A DNA stretch of 64,000 bases from Saprospiraceae bacterium (lineage in GTDB: Bacteria > Bacteroidota > Bacteroidia > Chitinophagales > Saprospiraceae). The position numbers and the translations under genes are program-made. The notes beneath the pieces are model-generated. The model had not been told where the DNA came from and did not search any database. It saw only the letters and a program-made list of their open reading frames with translations. The stretch lies in assembly GCA_020848695.1 (NCBI GenBank), contig JADLHT010000003.1:110087-174086 (forward strand), written 5' to 3'. Positions 28,473 through 37,636 of this stretch are shown one piece after another (positions within the stretch are counted from its first letter, which is position 1; the number at the start of each line of letters is the position of its first letter).

Positions 28473-30527
28473 TTAATTGGTTTTAATAATTTTATGGGCT
28501 TGAATCATTCCATATTTCTGAGAATGAAACAATACAATGTATTCGCCTGCAAGAATCTGATTTAGATTAAGTTGAATTTTAGATTCGCCTTGTGGAAGAA
28601 ATTGTGTGAAGAGGTCTTGTATAGTTGCTCCGTTCTGATTCACCAGTTCTGCCCTAATCTGATCAGCTTCAATCAGCTTTATGTTGAATGTGGTTTGATC
28701 TTTAATTGGATTTGGATAATTTGATACCAGAATTCCTTTAGTACCAAGGCCGGTAATACCCCCGTTTCCGGGACCTTTAACTCCGGAGATAATTTTTCCA
28801 CTACAATCACCATCTCCTGACCAAGGCATAGCAACATAAGGAAATTCAACACCAAAAGAAGCATCATTTTTCTCTACTCCGGTTGTGTAGCCTAAGACTC
28901 CTAAAAGTTGAGGAGTCACGGGGGAACCTCCGGCTGAATAATCATCATACCATAGTCCAATAGCCGCTAAGGCAACTCCTGCTACTGCTTGTAGCTCAAT
29001 ACGAGTTACATCATCTTCTAATCGACGACCATTCGGGAATCCATCCATGTTTGGAATGAATTGTAGATCAGTTGTCGTATTGTAAGCGGGATCGGTTAGA
29101 CCAAGAACTGCTGCTGAAATAATTCCCAGACTACTAAATTTCGGATCGCTACGAGAGGTAACAGGAACTGCCATATTCAATCTCAACATATCACCTCCAT
29201 TGGGCAAGAAGTTGTGTATGAATGGTTTTCCTGATGCGAGTGGATTACCATTTTTACCGGTAGCTAATTGATAAGGTTTAAAGTTTGGAACCCCTGTATG
29301 AAAGATTGGCCAAAGATCAACTGAACGCGCTGCTCCGGCTCTAGGCAACAATAAGGTACCAAATATAGCATCATCAAGTGCTGTTCCTGCTAATGCTGCA
29401 TTTCCTTTAAGAGGAAATAACCCATCTTTGCCAAATCCAAAATCAAAACTTCCCAAGGACTTTGTTTGAATTCTTAATTTCGACATCGCCGGAACTGCTC
29501 CACCAAATAGTCTATCATCCATGTATAAAGCTAATTCAGGATTATAAAAGAAATTATCTAAGAGAGTATCCGTTAATTCATCATAGGGAGTAATTCCATT
29601 CCAATAATCTTTGTAACCAATAGGAATTACGGCTTCATTGGTCAAAGGCATACCAAGTCTTGAAACTTGCACCCAATCTCCTGAAAACGATTCTTTTCCT
29701 GCTGAAAGTGTGCGAATTGCAGGACGGCTGGCTGATGCCCAGACACCAATAACATAATCAGGATCTAAAATACTGGTTGGATTAGCCGGTGCTCCTGATT
29801 TTAGCAAACTTGAGATTGGTACTTCAATGATGATGGCGCTGGTGTTCGTACACGCAAGACCGTCTCTTGATTTTTCATTCTGACGCGGAAGGTTACCTAA
29901 GTCAAAAACACCACCCAAGTCAACAAAAAACGGATCATCGATAGGACCACAATATACTTTTGATCCATTGGATAAGGTAACAATAGATTTATTAACCAAA
30001 TCTGCATAGCTCGTGTTCAAACCTGCGCCACTGGTTATGGATCTTGTACCGATATTATTAGGAGGTACAACTCCATCCATTACCCTTACCTGAAAGGTTT
30101 TACCTCCATCGCCACTTCTTTCTACAATGTACGTTGTCTTTTGATTCTGCTTTCCTAAACGAATGTTGAAAAAAGTACTGGGATCTTCATTCGTGACTTT
30201 AAAAGTGATTCTGTAAATAATTTCATCGCCAGGTTTGGAAGCATCATTGTCAATATGAATTTCATAACGAATGTTTTCTCCAAAACTGTAATAGTTCGGA
30301 CCACCTTGTGGATATTGCAATGGTACATAAGTTGCAATTAAGGTAATAAAATCGGGACGGCTTGGACTCCTAAATGCATACACATCAACATTGTCTGCCA
30401 ACGGATCATACGCAATTAGAGGAGCTTCGCGATGGCTGGAAGCATGTATTAAATTCAAAGAAGTAATCATTGTGATTAGTATTAATACAGCTTTGGAATA
30501 CGGTAAAAGTTGTTTTAAATACTTCAT
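28473..30527 (-). CDS. DUF4331 domain protein with T9SS C-terminal sorting domain
   Basis: A secreted protein of 684 residues. The signal peptide covers about 1-29 (ending NLIHA), and the mature protein starts SSHREAPLIAYDPLADNVD, the hallmark opening of DUF4331. Further family motifs are YSFGENIRYEIHIDND, CAGPIDDPFFVDLGG-like text near 195 and IPNMDGFPNGRRLEDDV near 505. The last ~90 residues (from NYPNPIKDQTTF) are a type A T9SS sorting domain, so the protein should be exported across the outer membrane and perhaps anchored. Molecular function of DUF4331 is unknown. The TonB receptor upstream and TPR lipoprotein downstream suggest a shared surface function. Confidence 0.9.
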   Translation of the reverse strand: MKYLKQLLPYSKAVLILITMITSLNLIHASSHREAPLIAYDPLADNVDVYAFRSPSRPDFITLIATYVPLQYPQGGPNYYSFGENIRYEIHIDNDASKPGDEIIYRITFKVTNEDPSTFFNIRLGKQNQKTTYIVERSGDGGKTFQVRVMDGVVPPNNIGTRSITSGAGLNTSYADLVNKSIVTLSNGSKVYCGPIDDPFFVDLGGVFDLGNLPRQNEKSRDGLACTNTSAIIIEVPISSLLKSGAPANPTSILDPDYVIGVWASASRPAIRTLSAGKESFSGDWVQVSRLGMPLTNEAVIPIGYKDYWNGITPYDELTDTLLDNFFYNPELALYMDDRLFGGAVPAMSKLRIQTKSLGSFDFGFGKDGLFPLKGNAALAGTALDDAIFGTLLLPRAGAARSVDLWPIFHTGVPNFKPYQLATGKNGNPLASGKPFIHNFLPNGGDMLRLNMAVPVTSRSDPKFSSLGIISAAVLGLTDPAYNTTTDLQFIPNMDGFPNGRRLEDDVTRIELQAVAGVALAAIGLWYDDYSAGGSPVTPQLLGVLGYTTGVEKNDASFGVEFPYVAMPWSGDGDCSGKIISGVKGPGNGGITGLGTKGILVSNYPNPIKDQTTFNIKLIEADQIRAELVNQNGATIQDLFTQFLPQGESKIQLNLNQILAGEYIVLFHSQKYGMIQAHKIIKTN

Positions 30528-30849
30528 ATAATAGAAATTTTAGTTTTAAAAAATTATAAAGGGATCATATATCATCATGCTGGCACGCTGACAATATTGA
30601 AATACATTAAATTATCTTAACTCTTAATTATATATACGATTCAGCTTGAAATCCGGATGTTTATTAATTCATATTTTTTTGTAAGTATATTTTAGAGATT
30701 TATTGCACTCTATTTAGCTTAATCGTTGTGAATTAAATTTACTTAAAAAAACTTATCCAGAATTTTAATTAAGAGGAATTGGGTTAGAAGTTCATTAAAA
30801 AGATAAACTTAGAATACTTAATCAATAAAGGATCGTACGTTAGAACTTG
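30528..30849. other. 322-bp intergenic region, no gene seen
   Basis: Lies between the TonB receptor stop and the DUF4331 start, both on the minus strand. It must hold the DUF4331 promoter, but no exact TANNTTTG box is visible on that strand. No strong hairpin with a T-run was found after the receptor gene. Confidence 0.4.
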
Positions 30850-33054
30850 TTAAAACTTGACAAGTACTTTCAATCGAAAATTGAAAGGGGAACCCGGAGT
30901 AAAATGTATTTCTTCTACGGGAGACTTTTCATTTTGTAATCTTGATAGCGTTGCGAATTGAGCTTCTTTCCAACGAACATTGAATATATTGTCCACTATT
31001 GAACTAAAAGTAATATTGTTAACGGAATAGTTGAGCGAAGCATCACAAACTGTGTAACCTTTAGCAATGAGTGAGTACTCTTCGTTAGCTGGGCGATCTC
31101 CTAAGTATCTTATTCTTAGAGTTCCTGAAAAATTATTATAATCCTGGAAATTAATTCCTCCCAGTGCAGTCCATTTAGATGCTAAAGGAATGTAATTCTC
31201 TCCTTCGGGAAGCTCTACAATTCTGGCTATAGTATATGAGGCATCAGCAAATAAGTCAAAAAATCTATTCAGTTCTGTTCGTAAACCTAGTTCGATTCCT
31301 TTTCTAAAGGTGTGACCACTAGATTCTACAACAGCTTCATCACCGACATAAACCAATTCATCTTCGAGATCAATTACCCATAAGCCACTATGAATGAATG
31401 TATTGTTCCATGGTTTCCATTGTATCCCAAGATCTGAATTAGTACTTCTGGTCAACAATCCTTTTGATGGGTCCTGAGCGATGAGTCTTGTATCATTAGA
31501 ATGAAATCCAAGGCCATTTTTAAAATAAATTTGTAAATCCTTATTGAGTTGAAAGCTTAGATTAAGTTTAGGAGAAAGAATTATTTCTTTTCGATTAGTT
31601 AAAAATTTTGATTTTAATTTGTCTAAATAATTTACATCAAAAAAGTCAGATCTAAATTGAGCTTGAATTTGAAATTTTTTATAATCCCATTCTGATTTAA
31701 CAAAACCGTAAATATTGTTTTCCTGTATATCGCCATAGGCAAATCTTTCTATTAATTCTAAACGGTTTGAGGTATGATTTAATTGACTGTTTTTTATAAA
31801 ATCTGATCTTATTCCTAATCCAGCCTGATAATTAATTGACTTAAATTGATTTTCAAATTTAGATTCCAAGCCAAGTATATTTCTATTTTCTATTTGATTG
31901 ATCTGATCTCCATGTGTGCTATCATTTAGGAAGAATGTAAAATTGGAGAACAAGTTAAAATTATAGTTTGAAAAGTATGCGTTGATTTTTATATTTTTAA
32001 TTTTGTTTTTTCCTATGTAATATTGCAAGAGAACATTACTTCTATTGGTTTTGCCTCCTTCGGTATCATCGATTGCACCAAACCAATTCAGTCTACCGGC
32101 AAGAATTTCGCGTTCAGGAATTTGTCCGGATGCAAACCAATGACTGGTAAAAGTTGAAGCAGTTAATGCCAATCCAGAGTTTGAATTTATAGAATAGTTA
32201 AATTTCCAAGCTAAATTGAGTTTATTAAAGTCTTGCGGACTTTTGAAGTATCCATTATTTGTAATGTATTCACCAGCTAGATAGCTATTTAATCGCTGGC
32301 CATTTGACAAGTTTATGAGTGCAATAGCTCGATTGAAATTGAACATTCCTTTCTCAAATGAAATTTGACTTTGATTAATTCGATCTTTTAATTTGAAATT
32401 GACAGATCCTGCTGTTGCAAAATTTCCTTTTGCAGAATTGAATGATCCTTTTTCAAATTCAATAGCTTGAATCATTTCAGGAATAACAAAATGAAGATCA
32501 GCATATCCTTGACCGTGAGCATGCGAAGGCATATTGACAGGGATATAATTATCCACAGTAAGATTGATATCTGTTCCATGGTCTATATCAAAACCTCTCA
32601 GGAACATCTGCTCTGCTTTTCCACCTCCTGCATGCTGAGCTATAAACAGGCCAGGAACTTTTCGCAATAGTTCTTGTGAATTGGCAACCGGATTTTTTCT
32701 AATATCAATTTTTTGAATATTGTCTTCCACAGGTTCTGTAACATTGATCTGATCGAGAATAATATAACTATTTTCAAGGGAAATTCTGAAATCATTTATA
32801 TTGGTTTGATTTAATACCAATTGCACAGATTTATAACCCAGTTTTCGAATTTCAATAGTATCCCCAATTTGAGAATTATTGTCATTAAATCTTCCAAACA
32901 CATCGGTATGTGTGTGAATGCTTTTCGAAATATTATAAATACCAGCATCTTCAATAGGACTATATGTATCATCTACAATCACACCATTGAATTGAGCTGA
33001 TAAATTCAAGGAAATTATACAGATGGTAATAACAAGTAAAGATTTTTGCTTCAT
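30850..33054 (-). CDS. TonB-dependent outer membrane receptor
   Basis: A 734-residue outer-membrane transporter. After the signal peptide (about 1-21) comes a carboxypeptidase-regulatory-like domain (about 22-95: FNGVIVDDTYSPIEDAGIYN ... LGYKSVQLVLN). The plug follows at about 110-225, with LLRKVPGLFIAQHAGGGK and FLRGFDIDHGTDINLTVD. A 22-stranded barrel with alternating aromatic strands fills the rest. The final residue is Phe, as in barrel proteins recognised by BAM. Substrate is not evident; the plug wording resembles siderophore or metal-type receptors rather than SusC. No SusD partner is present. Confidence 0.92.
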   Translation of the reverse strand: MKQKSLLVITICIISLNLSAQFNGVIVDDTYSPIEDAGIYNISKSIHTHTDVFGRFNDNNSQIGDTIEIRKLGYKSVQLVLNQTNINDFRISLENSYIILDQINVTEPVEDNIQKIDIRKNPVANSQELLRKVPGLFIAQHAGGGKAEQMFLRGFDIDHGTDINLTVDNYIPVNMPSHAHGQGYADLHFVIPEMIQAIEFEKGSFNSAKGNFATAGSVNFKLKDRINQSQISFEKGMFNFNRAIALINLSNGQRLNSYLAGEYITNNGYFKSPQDFNKLNLAWKFNYSINSNSGLALTASTFTSHWFASGQIPEREILAGRLNWFGAIDDTEGGKTNRSNVLLQYYIGKNKIKNIKINAYFSNYNFNLFSNFTFFLNDSTHGDQINQIENRNILGLESKFENQFKSINYQAGLGIRSDFIKNSQLNHTSNRLELIERFAYGDIQENNIYGFVKSEWDYKKFQIQAQFRSDFFDVNYLDKLKSKFLTNRKEIILSPKLNLSFQLNKDLQIYFKNGLGFHSNDTRLIAQDPSKGLLTRSTNSDLGIQWKPWNNTFIHSGLWVIDLEDELVYVGDEAVVESSGHTFRKGIELGLRTELNRFFDLFADASYTIARIVELPEGENYIPLASKWTALGGINFQDYNNFSGTLRIRYLGDRPANEEYSLIAKGYTVCDASLNYSVNNITFSSIVDNIFNVRWKEAQFATLSRLQNEKSPVEEIHFTPGSPFNFRLKVLVKF

Positions 33055-33114
33055 AATTGAGGATTTAATAGAAAAGTATTAGACATTATTAAATAATACG
33101 AAAGATCCTTAACT

Positions 33115-33132
33115 TTGGATTTATAAATCCAA
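33115..33132. repeat. 18-bp perfect palindrome upstream of the TonB receptor gene
   Basis: TTGGATTTATAAATCCAA is perfectly self-complementary. It lies between the ABC ATPase stop (33136) and the TonB receptor ATG (33054, minus strand), about 60 bp before that start. No T-run follows in either direction, so an operator for a dimeric regulator is more likely than a terminator. Confidence 0.4.
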
Positions 33133-33135
33133 TTT

Positions 33136-33753
33136 TTATTTTGCCCCGAGTTTTATTATGTCGGAGCAGTTTGTAAAATCATTTTGATCATTTGACGCAA
33201 TTACCACTAATTTGGCAGAACGGTATTTTTCCAATAGGAGCTTGTACCACTGAATGGCCTCATCATCGAGATTTGTTGTAGGTTCGTCCAGTAATAAGAT
33301 TGGGGTATCTGTTAAAATGGCTAAGGCTAGTTTTAGTCTTTGCTTCATTCCGGATGAGAAATATTTAATCAGTTTAGAACGATGTTCTTCAAGATATACT
33401 ATTTCTAAAAATTGATTCTTATCAATTGATTGTACAAATTTTTTATATTGTAAATAATAATCGATGAGTTCATTGAGGCTTAAAAAGTCAATTAACTCTG
33501 CATAGGGTGTAGCTATACTTATATATTTATACCATTGTAGAGGGTCTATATTTTTCTCATGAAGTTGATATTGAATTTTCCCTGAACTGGGTAGATTAAT
33601 TCCTGATATAATGGACAGAAGGGTTGATTTTCCTGAACCGTTAGATCCGCTTATCCCATAAGTAGTTGCTGAGATCAATTCAAAATTAATATTCTTAAAT
33701 ACCCAATTGTGTAGCGAGTACCTTTTACAAAGGTTTTCTGCAATAATTTTCAT
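33136..33753 (-). CDS. ABC transporter ATP-binding protein
   Basis: A compact 205-residue ATPase. The Walker A is GSNGSGKST (about 36-44), the signature is SSGMKQRL near 132, the Walker B is ILLLDEPTTNLDD near 152, and the H-loop position has an Ala-Ser-Asn instead of the usual His (VVIASNDQ). No permease gene is adjacent. It begins 6 bp after lpxA and so is the last gene of the lipid A operon. It may power an envelope exporter whose membrane part is elsewhere. The role is not known. Confidence 0.85.
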   Translation of the reverse strand: MKIIAENLCKRYSLHNWVFKNINFELISATTYGISGSNGSGKSTLLSIISGINLPSSGKIQYQLHEKNIDPLQWYKYISIATPYAELIDFLSLNELIDYYLQYKKFVQSIDKNQFLEIVYLEEHRSKLIKYFSSGMKQRLKLALAILTDTPILLLDEPTTNLDDEAIQWYKLLLEKYRSAKLVVIASNDQNDFTNCSDIIKLGAK

Positions 33754-33759
33754 GAGATA

Positions 33760-34539
33760 CTAACGTCGAATTCCTTTCATAATACCTCTTTGAGATTGTT
33801 TGATGAAGTGAAGTATTCGGGTTTTTTCTTCAGAATCAGGAAGATTTTTTTCAATATCTAAAATTGCTTTTGATATATTGCGATGTTTAATAAATAAATA
33901 ACGGAAAATATCGTGAATTCTATCAATTTGATCTTTTGAAAAACCTCTTCTTTTCAAACCTACAGAGTTTACCCCTTCATAACTTAATGGATCTCTTGCT
34001 GCTTTTGCAAAAGGAGGAACGTCTTTCATCACCAGGGATCCTCCACCGATCATGGCATGTGATCCAATTTTCACGAATTGATGAACAGCAGTAAGGCCAC
34101 CAAGAATTGAATAATCTTCTATGATAATATGTCCTGCTAAATTTACATTGTTGGCAAGAATAACCTGATCTCCAATAACACAATCATGTGCAACATGGGT
34201 GTAGGCCATCAGTAAGCAGTTGGAACCAATCTTAGTTGTCATGGTTGCTTTTGTACCTCTGTTTAAAGTCGCAAATTCTCTAACTGTTGTGTTATCGCCA
34301 ATCTCCAGAAGACTATTCTCACCGGCATATTTTAGATCCTGAGGAATTGCGCCAATGACAGCTCCTGGAAAAATCTTGCAATTGTTGCCTATTCTACTTC
34401 CGTCCATAATCGTTGTGTATGGCCCGATCCAACAATTTTGTCCTATGATAACATCGGAATTTATAGTAACAAAGGGTTCGATTTTTGTTCCCGTTCCTAT
34501 TTTAGCTCCAGGACTAATATTTGTTTGAATTGAGTTCAT
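33760..34539 (-). CDS. lpxA: UDP-N-acetylglucosamine acyltransferase LpxA
   Basis: Cytoplasmic enzyme of the first lipid A step, transferring a 3-hydroxyacyl chain from ACP to UDP-GlcNAc. It is built from left-handed beta-helix hexapeptide repeats (about 1-190: PGAKIGTGTKIEPFVTI, IGNNCKIFPGAVIG). The catalytic His lies in MAYTHVAHDCVIGD. The C-terminal helical part starts near GVNSVGLKRRGFSKDQI, typical of LpxA. Length of 259 residues is normal. It overlaps the lpxC-fabZ stop by one base. Confidence 0.96.
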   Translation of the reverse strand: MNSIQTNISPGAKIGTGTKIEPFVTINSDVIIGQNCWIGPYTTIMDGSRIGNNCKIFPGAVIGAIPQDLKYAGENSLLEIGDNTTVREFATLNRGTKATMTTKIGSNCLLMAYTHVAHDCVIGDQVILANNVNLAGHIIIEDYSILGGLTAVHQFVKIGSHAMIGGGSLVMKDVPPFAKAARDPLSYEGVNSVGLKRRGFSKDQIDRIHDIFRYLFIKHRNISKAILDIEKNLPDSEEKTRILHFIKQSQRGIMKGIRR

Positions 34540-35927
34540 TATACTCTTTTTACGATCTGAGCAGTTAATTCAGCTTCACAAACAACTTTATTTCCTACGT
34601 ATGCAGTACCATTCATTATTACTAATCCTCTTCTGATCGGTGCAGCCAAATCCATTTTTAAAATTAAGGTATCTCCCGGAAGCACTTTTTGCCTGAATTT
34701 TGCATTGTCCACTTTGAGAAAATATGTATCCCATTCTCCTTTATCCTCTTGAAGACTTAAAGCGAGAACACCACCGGTTTGGGCGAGTGCTTCAAGTTGA
34801 AGCATCCCTGGAAAAACAGGATTGCCCGGAAAATGACCTTGAAATAATTCTTCATTTATCGATATATTTTTAATACCAACAACATGATTATTGCTTAGTT
34901 CAATAATTTTATCCACCAACAAAAAAGGATATCGATGCGGGAGGAGTTTTTGGATTTGCAATATGTCAACTACTGGAATCAGATTGGGATCATATTGGGG
35001 TATTCCTTTTAATTTTTTCGATTCTAAATATTTTTTCTTTAGAATCTTTGCAAATTCAATATTGGATTTATGTCCTGATTTTTTAGTTACGATTTTCCCT
35101 TTTATAGACTTTCCCAATAAGGTAAGATCGCCAATGACATCCAATAGTTTATGTCTTGCCGGTTCATTTGGAAAATGCAATTGAATGGTATTCAGTACTC
35201 CTTCCCGTTCAACTTTGACAGATGGTTTATTCAATTTTTTTGCAAGTTCATCTAATTCGCTCTGACTCATCATCCGGTCTACGATGACAATTGCATTATC
35301 AATATCTCCTCCTTTTATCAGATTTTGATTTAGAAGATTTTCAAGTTCATGAACAAATACGAAGGTGCGGCAAGGAGCAATCTGATCTCCATAATCATTA
35401 ATATCATCAAGACTTGCAAATTGCTGACCCAAAATGCCTGAATTAAAATCGATTAAAGTAGTGATTGCAAATTCATCCGAAGGAACCGCAACATACTCTG
35501 CGCCGGTATCTTCATCTTCAAATGAAATAGGTTCTGTAATTTCGAAAATTTCCCTTTCAGCATTTAGATCAATAATTCCAACATCTTTAAAAGCATTTAC
35601 AAAGTATTTTGCCGAACCATCCATAATAGGAATTTCAGGTCCATCCAGCTCAATAAGAATATTATCAATCCCCAGTCCGTGTAATGCAGATAGGGTGTGT
35701 TCGACTGTCCAGACCTGTGCAATACCTTCTTGCAAGGTGGTTCCTCTGTTGGTTGAAATAACTTTACTGACGTCTGCGGGAATAATCGGCTTATCAGGAA
35801 GATCAATACGGCAGAATTGAATACCGGTATTTTCTTCAGCGGGCTTGAAACGCATGCTAACCTTAGCACCGGTATGCAGTCCAATACCCTGGAGGCTGAT
35901 TTCCTTCGCAATAGTTTTTTGATTCAT
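34539..35927 (-). CDS. lpxC/fabZ: Bifunctional UDP-3-O-acyl-GlcNAc deacetylase / 3-hydroxyacyl-ACP dehydratase (LpxC-FabZ)
   Basis: Fusion typical of Bacteroidota that joins the committed lipid A step with a fatty-acid elongation dehydratase. The LpxC part (about 1-300) has the zinc His in VEHTLSALHGLGIDN and the second site in PARHKLLDVIGDL and SGHKSN. The FabZ hot-dog domain (about 320-462) has the catalytic His in LLPHRYPFLLVD and the acidic residue in GMLQLEALAQTGG, with the GHFPGNPVFPG loop between. The fusion lets both uses of 3-hydroxyacyl-ACP be balanced. The genes on either side are lpxA and lpxD. Confidence 0.96.
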   Translation of the reverse strand: MNQKTIAKEISLQGIGLHTGAKVSMRFKPAEENTGIQFCRIDLPDKPIIPADVSKVISTNRGTTLQEGIAQVWTVEHTLSALHGLGIDNILIELDGPEIPIMDGSAKYFVNAFKDVGIIDLNAEREIFEITEPISFEDEDTGAEYVAVPSDEFAITTLIDFNSGILGQQFASLDDINDYGDQIAPCRTFVFVHELENLLNQNLIKGGDIDNAIVIVDRMMSQSELDELAKKLNKPSVKVEREGVLNTIQLHFPNEPARHKLLDVIGDLTLLGKSIKGKIVTKKSGHKSNIEFAKILKKKYLESKKLKGIPQYDPNLIPVVDILQIQKLLPHRYPFLLVDKIIELSNNHVVGIKNISINEELFQGHFPGNPVFPGMLQLEALAQTGGVLALSLQEDKGEWDTYFLKVDNAKFRQKVLPGDTLILKMDLAAPIRRGLVIMNGTAYVGNKVVCEAELTAQIVKRV

Positions 35928-36090
35928 GCTCTATTTCAATAAAATAAAGGGCAAAATAAGCGCATTTGTTTGAGAAAGAGAGCCCTGAATGGTAAAAAAT
36001 TCTAGTTTGGTATTGTGCTTAATTGTTTAAAACTAATTTTAATAGTAGAAGTAATCAGTATTATCTGTCATTTGAATATAAACTAAATCT

Positions 36091-37119
36091 TCAAAAATCC
36101 TGTCGAGTCTTGACCATTTCGCGAATCGAACGGGCAAGTTCCGGAAGTTTTTTGAATTCTGCATAAGATCGGAGATAGTTGGTATAATCAAGAGCCGGAG
36201 AGCCGTATAATTTGGAATTTTCGACATTTACAGAGGAAGCTACTCCACTTTGAGCCTGAATGCGAGTACCGTCAGCTATGCTGATATGACCTACTATTCC
36301 TACTTGACCACCTATTTGGCAATTGTTCCCAATCTTAGTCGATCCGGCAACTCCAGATTGAGCAGCAATCACAGTATTCTTACCAATCTGAACATTATGA
36401 GCAATCTGAATTAAATTATCAAGCTTAGTTCCATGTCCTATGGTTGTGGATCCCATACTTCCTCTGTCAATACAAGTATTGCTTCCAATTTCTACCTCGT
36501 CTCCCAGAATAACATTACCAATCTGTGCAATTTTTTTATATGATCCATTCTCTGTGGGGACAAATCCAAACCCTTCGCTTCCAATTATTACATTGTAATT
36601 CAGGACACAGTTTTTTCCGATTATACAGTTTCTATGAATTCGTACTCCCGGAAAGATTATGGTATGATCTCCAATTTGAACATTTGTATCAATATAGACT
36701 TGTGGATATATGGTTACTCCTGATCCAATTTTTACTCCTGATCCAATTACTGAAAATGCCCCCACGCTGACTTGATCGCCAAGTGTTGCTGATGGATCAA
36801 TTTTAGCCAATGGATCAATTTGAAAATTCATCTCCGTTTTTTGTTCAAAAATGGATAAGAGATTTGCTACCGTCTGATAAACATCTTTAACCCTAATTAG
36901 TGTTGCATTAATTTTTTGCTTGGGTACAAAATTTTCGTTGACAAGAATTGCTGAAGCTGTAGTTTGGTATACAAAGTGTTCGTATTTTGGATTTGCAAAA
37001 AAACAAATACTTCCCTCTTTCGCTTCTTCAATTTTTGAAGCGGTATAAATGAGGATATCAGGATTTCCATCCAGTTGACCTTCTACCATGGAAGCTAATT
37101 CAGCAGCACGGATTTTCAT
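36091..37119 (-). CDS. lpxD: UDP-3-O-(3-hydroxyacyl)glucosamine N-acyltransferase LpxD
   Basis: Adds the second acyl chain in lipid A synthesis. The N-terminal uridine-binding domain (about 1-100) reads MKIRAAELASMVEGQLDGNPD and CFFANPKYEHFVYQT. A hexapeptide-repeat helix follows, with the catalytic His in the LDNLIQIAHNVQIGKN segment near residue 240. The C-terminus is a short helix. Length of 342 residues is normal. It is the first gene of the minus-strand lipid A block; a 163-bp gap separates it from lpxC-fabZ. Confidence 0.95.
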   Translation of the reverse strand: MKIRAAELASMVEGQLDGNPDILIYTASKIEEAKEGSICFFANPKYEHFVYQTTASAILVNENFVPKQKINATLIRVKDVYQTVANLLSIFEQKTEMNFQIDPLAKIDPSATLGDQVSVGAFSVIGSGVKIGSGVTIYPQVYIDTNVQIGDHTIIFPGVRIHRNCIIGKNCVLNYNVIIGSEGFGFVPTENGSYKKIAQIGNVILGDEVEIGSNTCIDRGSMGSTTIGHGTKLDNLIQIAHNVQIGKNTVIAAQSGVAGSTKIGNNCQIGGQVGIVGHISIADGTRIQAQSGVASSVNVENSKLYGSPALDYTNYLRSYAEFKKLPELARSIREMVKTRQDF

Positions 37120-37123
37120 ATTG

Positions 37124-37131
37124 CAAAGGTA
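37124..37131 (-). promoter_or_regulatory. Candidate -7 box (TACCTTTG) for lpxD, four bases from the start codon
   Basis: Read on the minus strand, an exact TANNTTTG lies only 4 nt upstream of the lpxD ATG at 37119. Transcription would begin about at the A of the ATG, giving a leaderless mRNA. No -33 TTTG is visible. The start codon itself is well supported by the conserved LpxD N-terminus. Confidence 0.4.
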
Positions 37132-37252
37132 AGATCGAAAACCTGAATTTGGTTGTACTTGCAGATTTCTTATACCTAAAGTTTAAACCCAAATTATCAA
37201 ATGAATTTTGAAAAGAGAGTCAAAAGTCCAATAAAATCAAGTACTCACGGTA

Positions 37253-37382
37253 TATATTTGCCGCAGACATAGTTATTATTTTGTTGAGGATGACTGAACG
37301 ATTTCCTCAAAGTAGAATGGTAATCGACAGCAAGACAAGTGAAGGAACTTCGAAATCGGCATGCGTCAGAGCTTGGGTTTGA
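37253..37382 (+). ncRNA. Candidate small RNA or 30-codon gene with own promoter
   Basis: An exact TATATTTG box at 37253-37260 precedes a G/C-richer patch. A 7-bp stem TTGAGGA (37284-37290) with TCCTCAA (37304-37310) can form, and GAAG/CTTC pairs further on. Alternatively a 30-codon frame runs from ATG 37290 to TGA 37382 (MTERFPQSRMVIDSKTSEGT onward). About half of the bases at 37326-37377 are G or C, unlike the flanks. The rest of the 517-bp gap 37120-37636 shows only promoters. No known RNA family is recognised. Confidence 0.25.
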
Positions 37383-37619
37383 ATTTATTTAGGTTCGTAA
37401 TAGAAGGTTGAATTTAATTTTGGGTGACGATAGAATTTTTAAGCATTGGATTGCTTCTTTTAATAATTTGATTGAATTCATTTAATCTTGCCCTAATAAT
37501 GGGCGTATTTGTGCGATATTGGCAAGGTTAAACTTTTAGAATAAATTTTTGTATAATTTTGATAATCAATTATTTATGCTTTGAGTCATTCTGGTTATAA
37601 ATACTTTGTTAAGAATGGC

Positions 37620-37627
37620 TATTTTTG
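37620..37627 (+). promoter_or_regulatory. Candidate -7 box (TATTTTTG) for the TMTC-like gene
   Basis: Exact TANNTTTG match that ends nine bases before the ATG at 37637, so the transcript would carry almost no leader. No -33 TTTG at normal spacing. Confidence 0.35.
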
Positions 37628-37636
37628 CCATAAATC

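Noticed and set aside
35434..35820. Long plus-strand frame (128 codons) opposite lpxC-fabZ
   Set aside because: It is an antisense shadow of a well-identified essential gene with strong conserved motifs; no promoter or family resemblance supports it.
36039..36227. Minus-strand frame at the end of lpxD
   Set aside because: Alternative frame of the lpxD 3' end; the LpxD reading is continuous and conserved.
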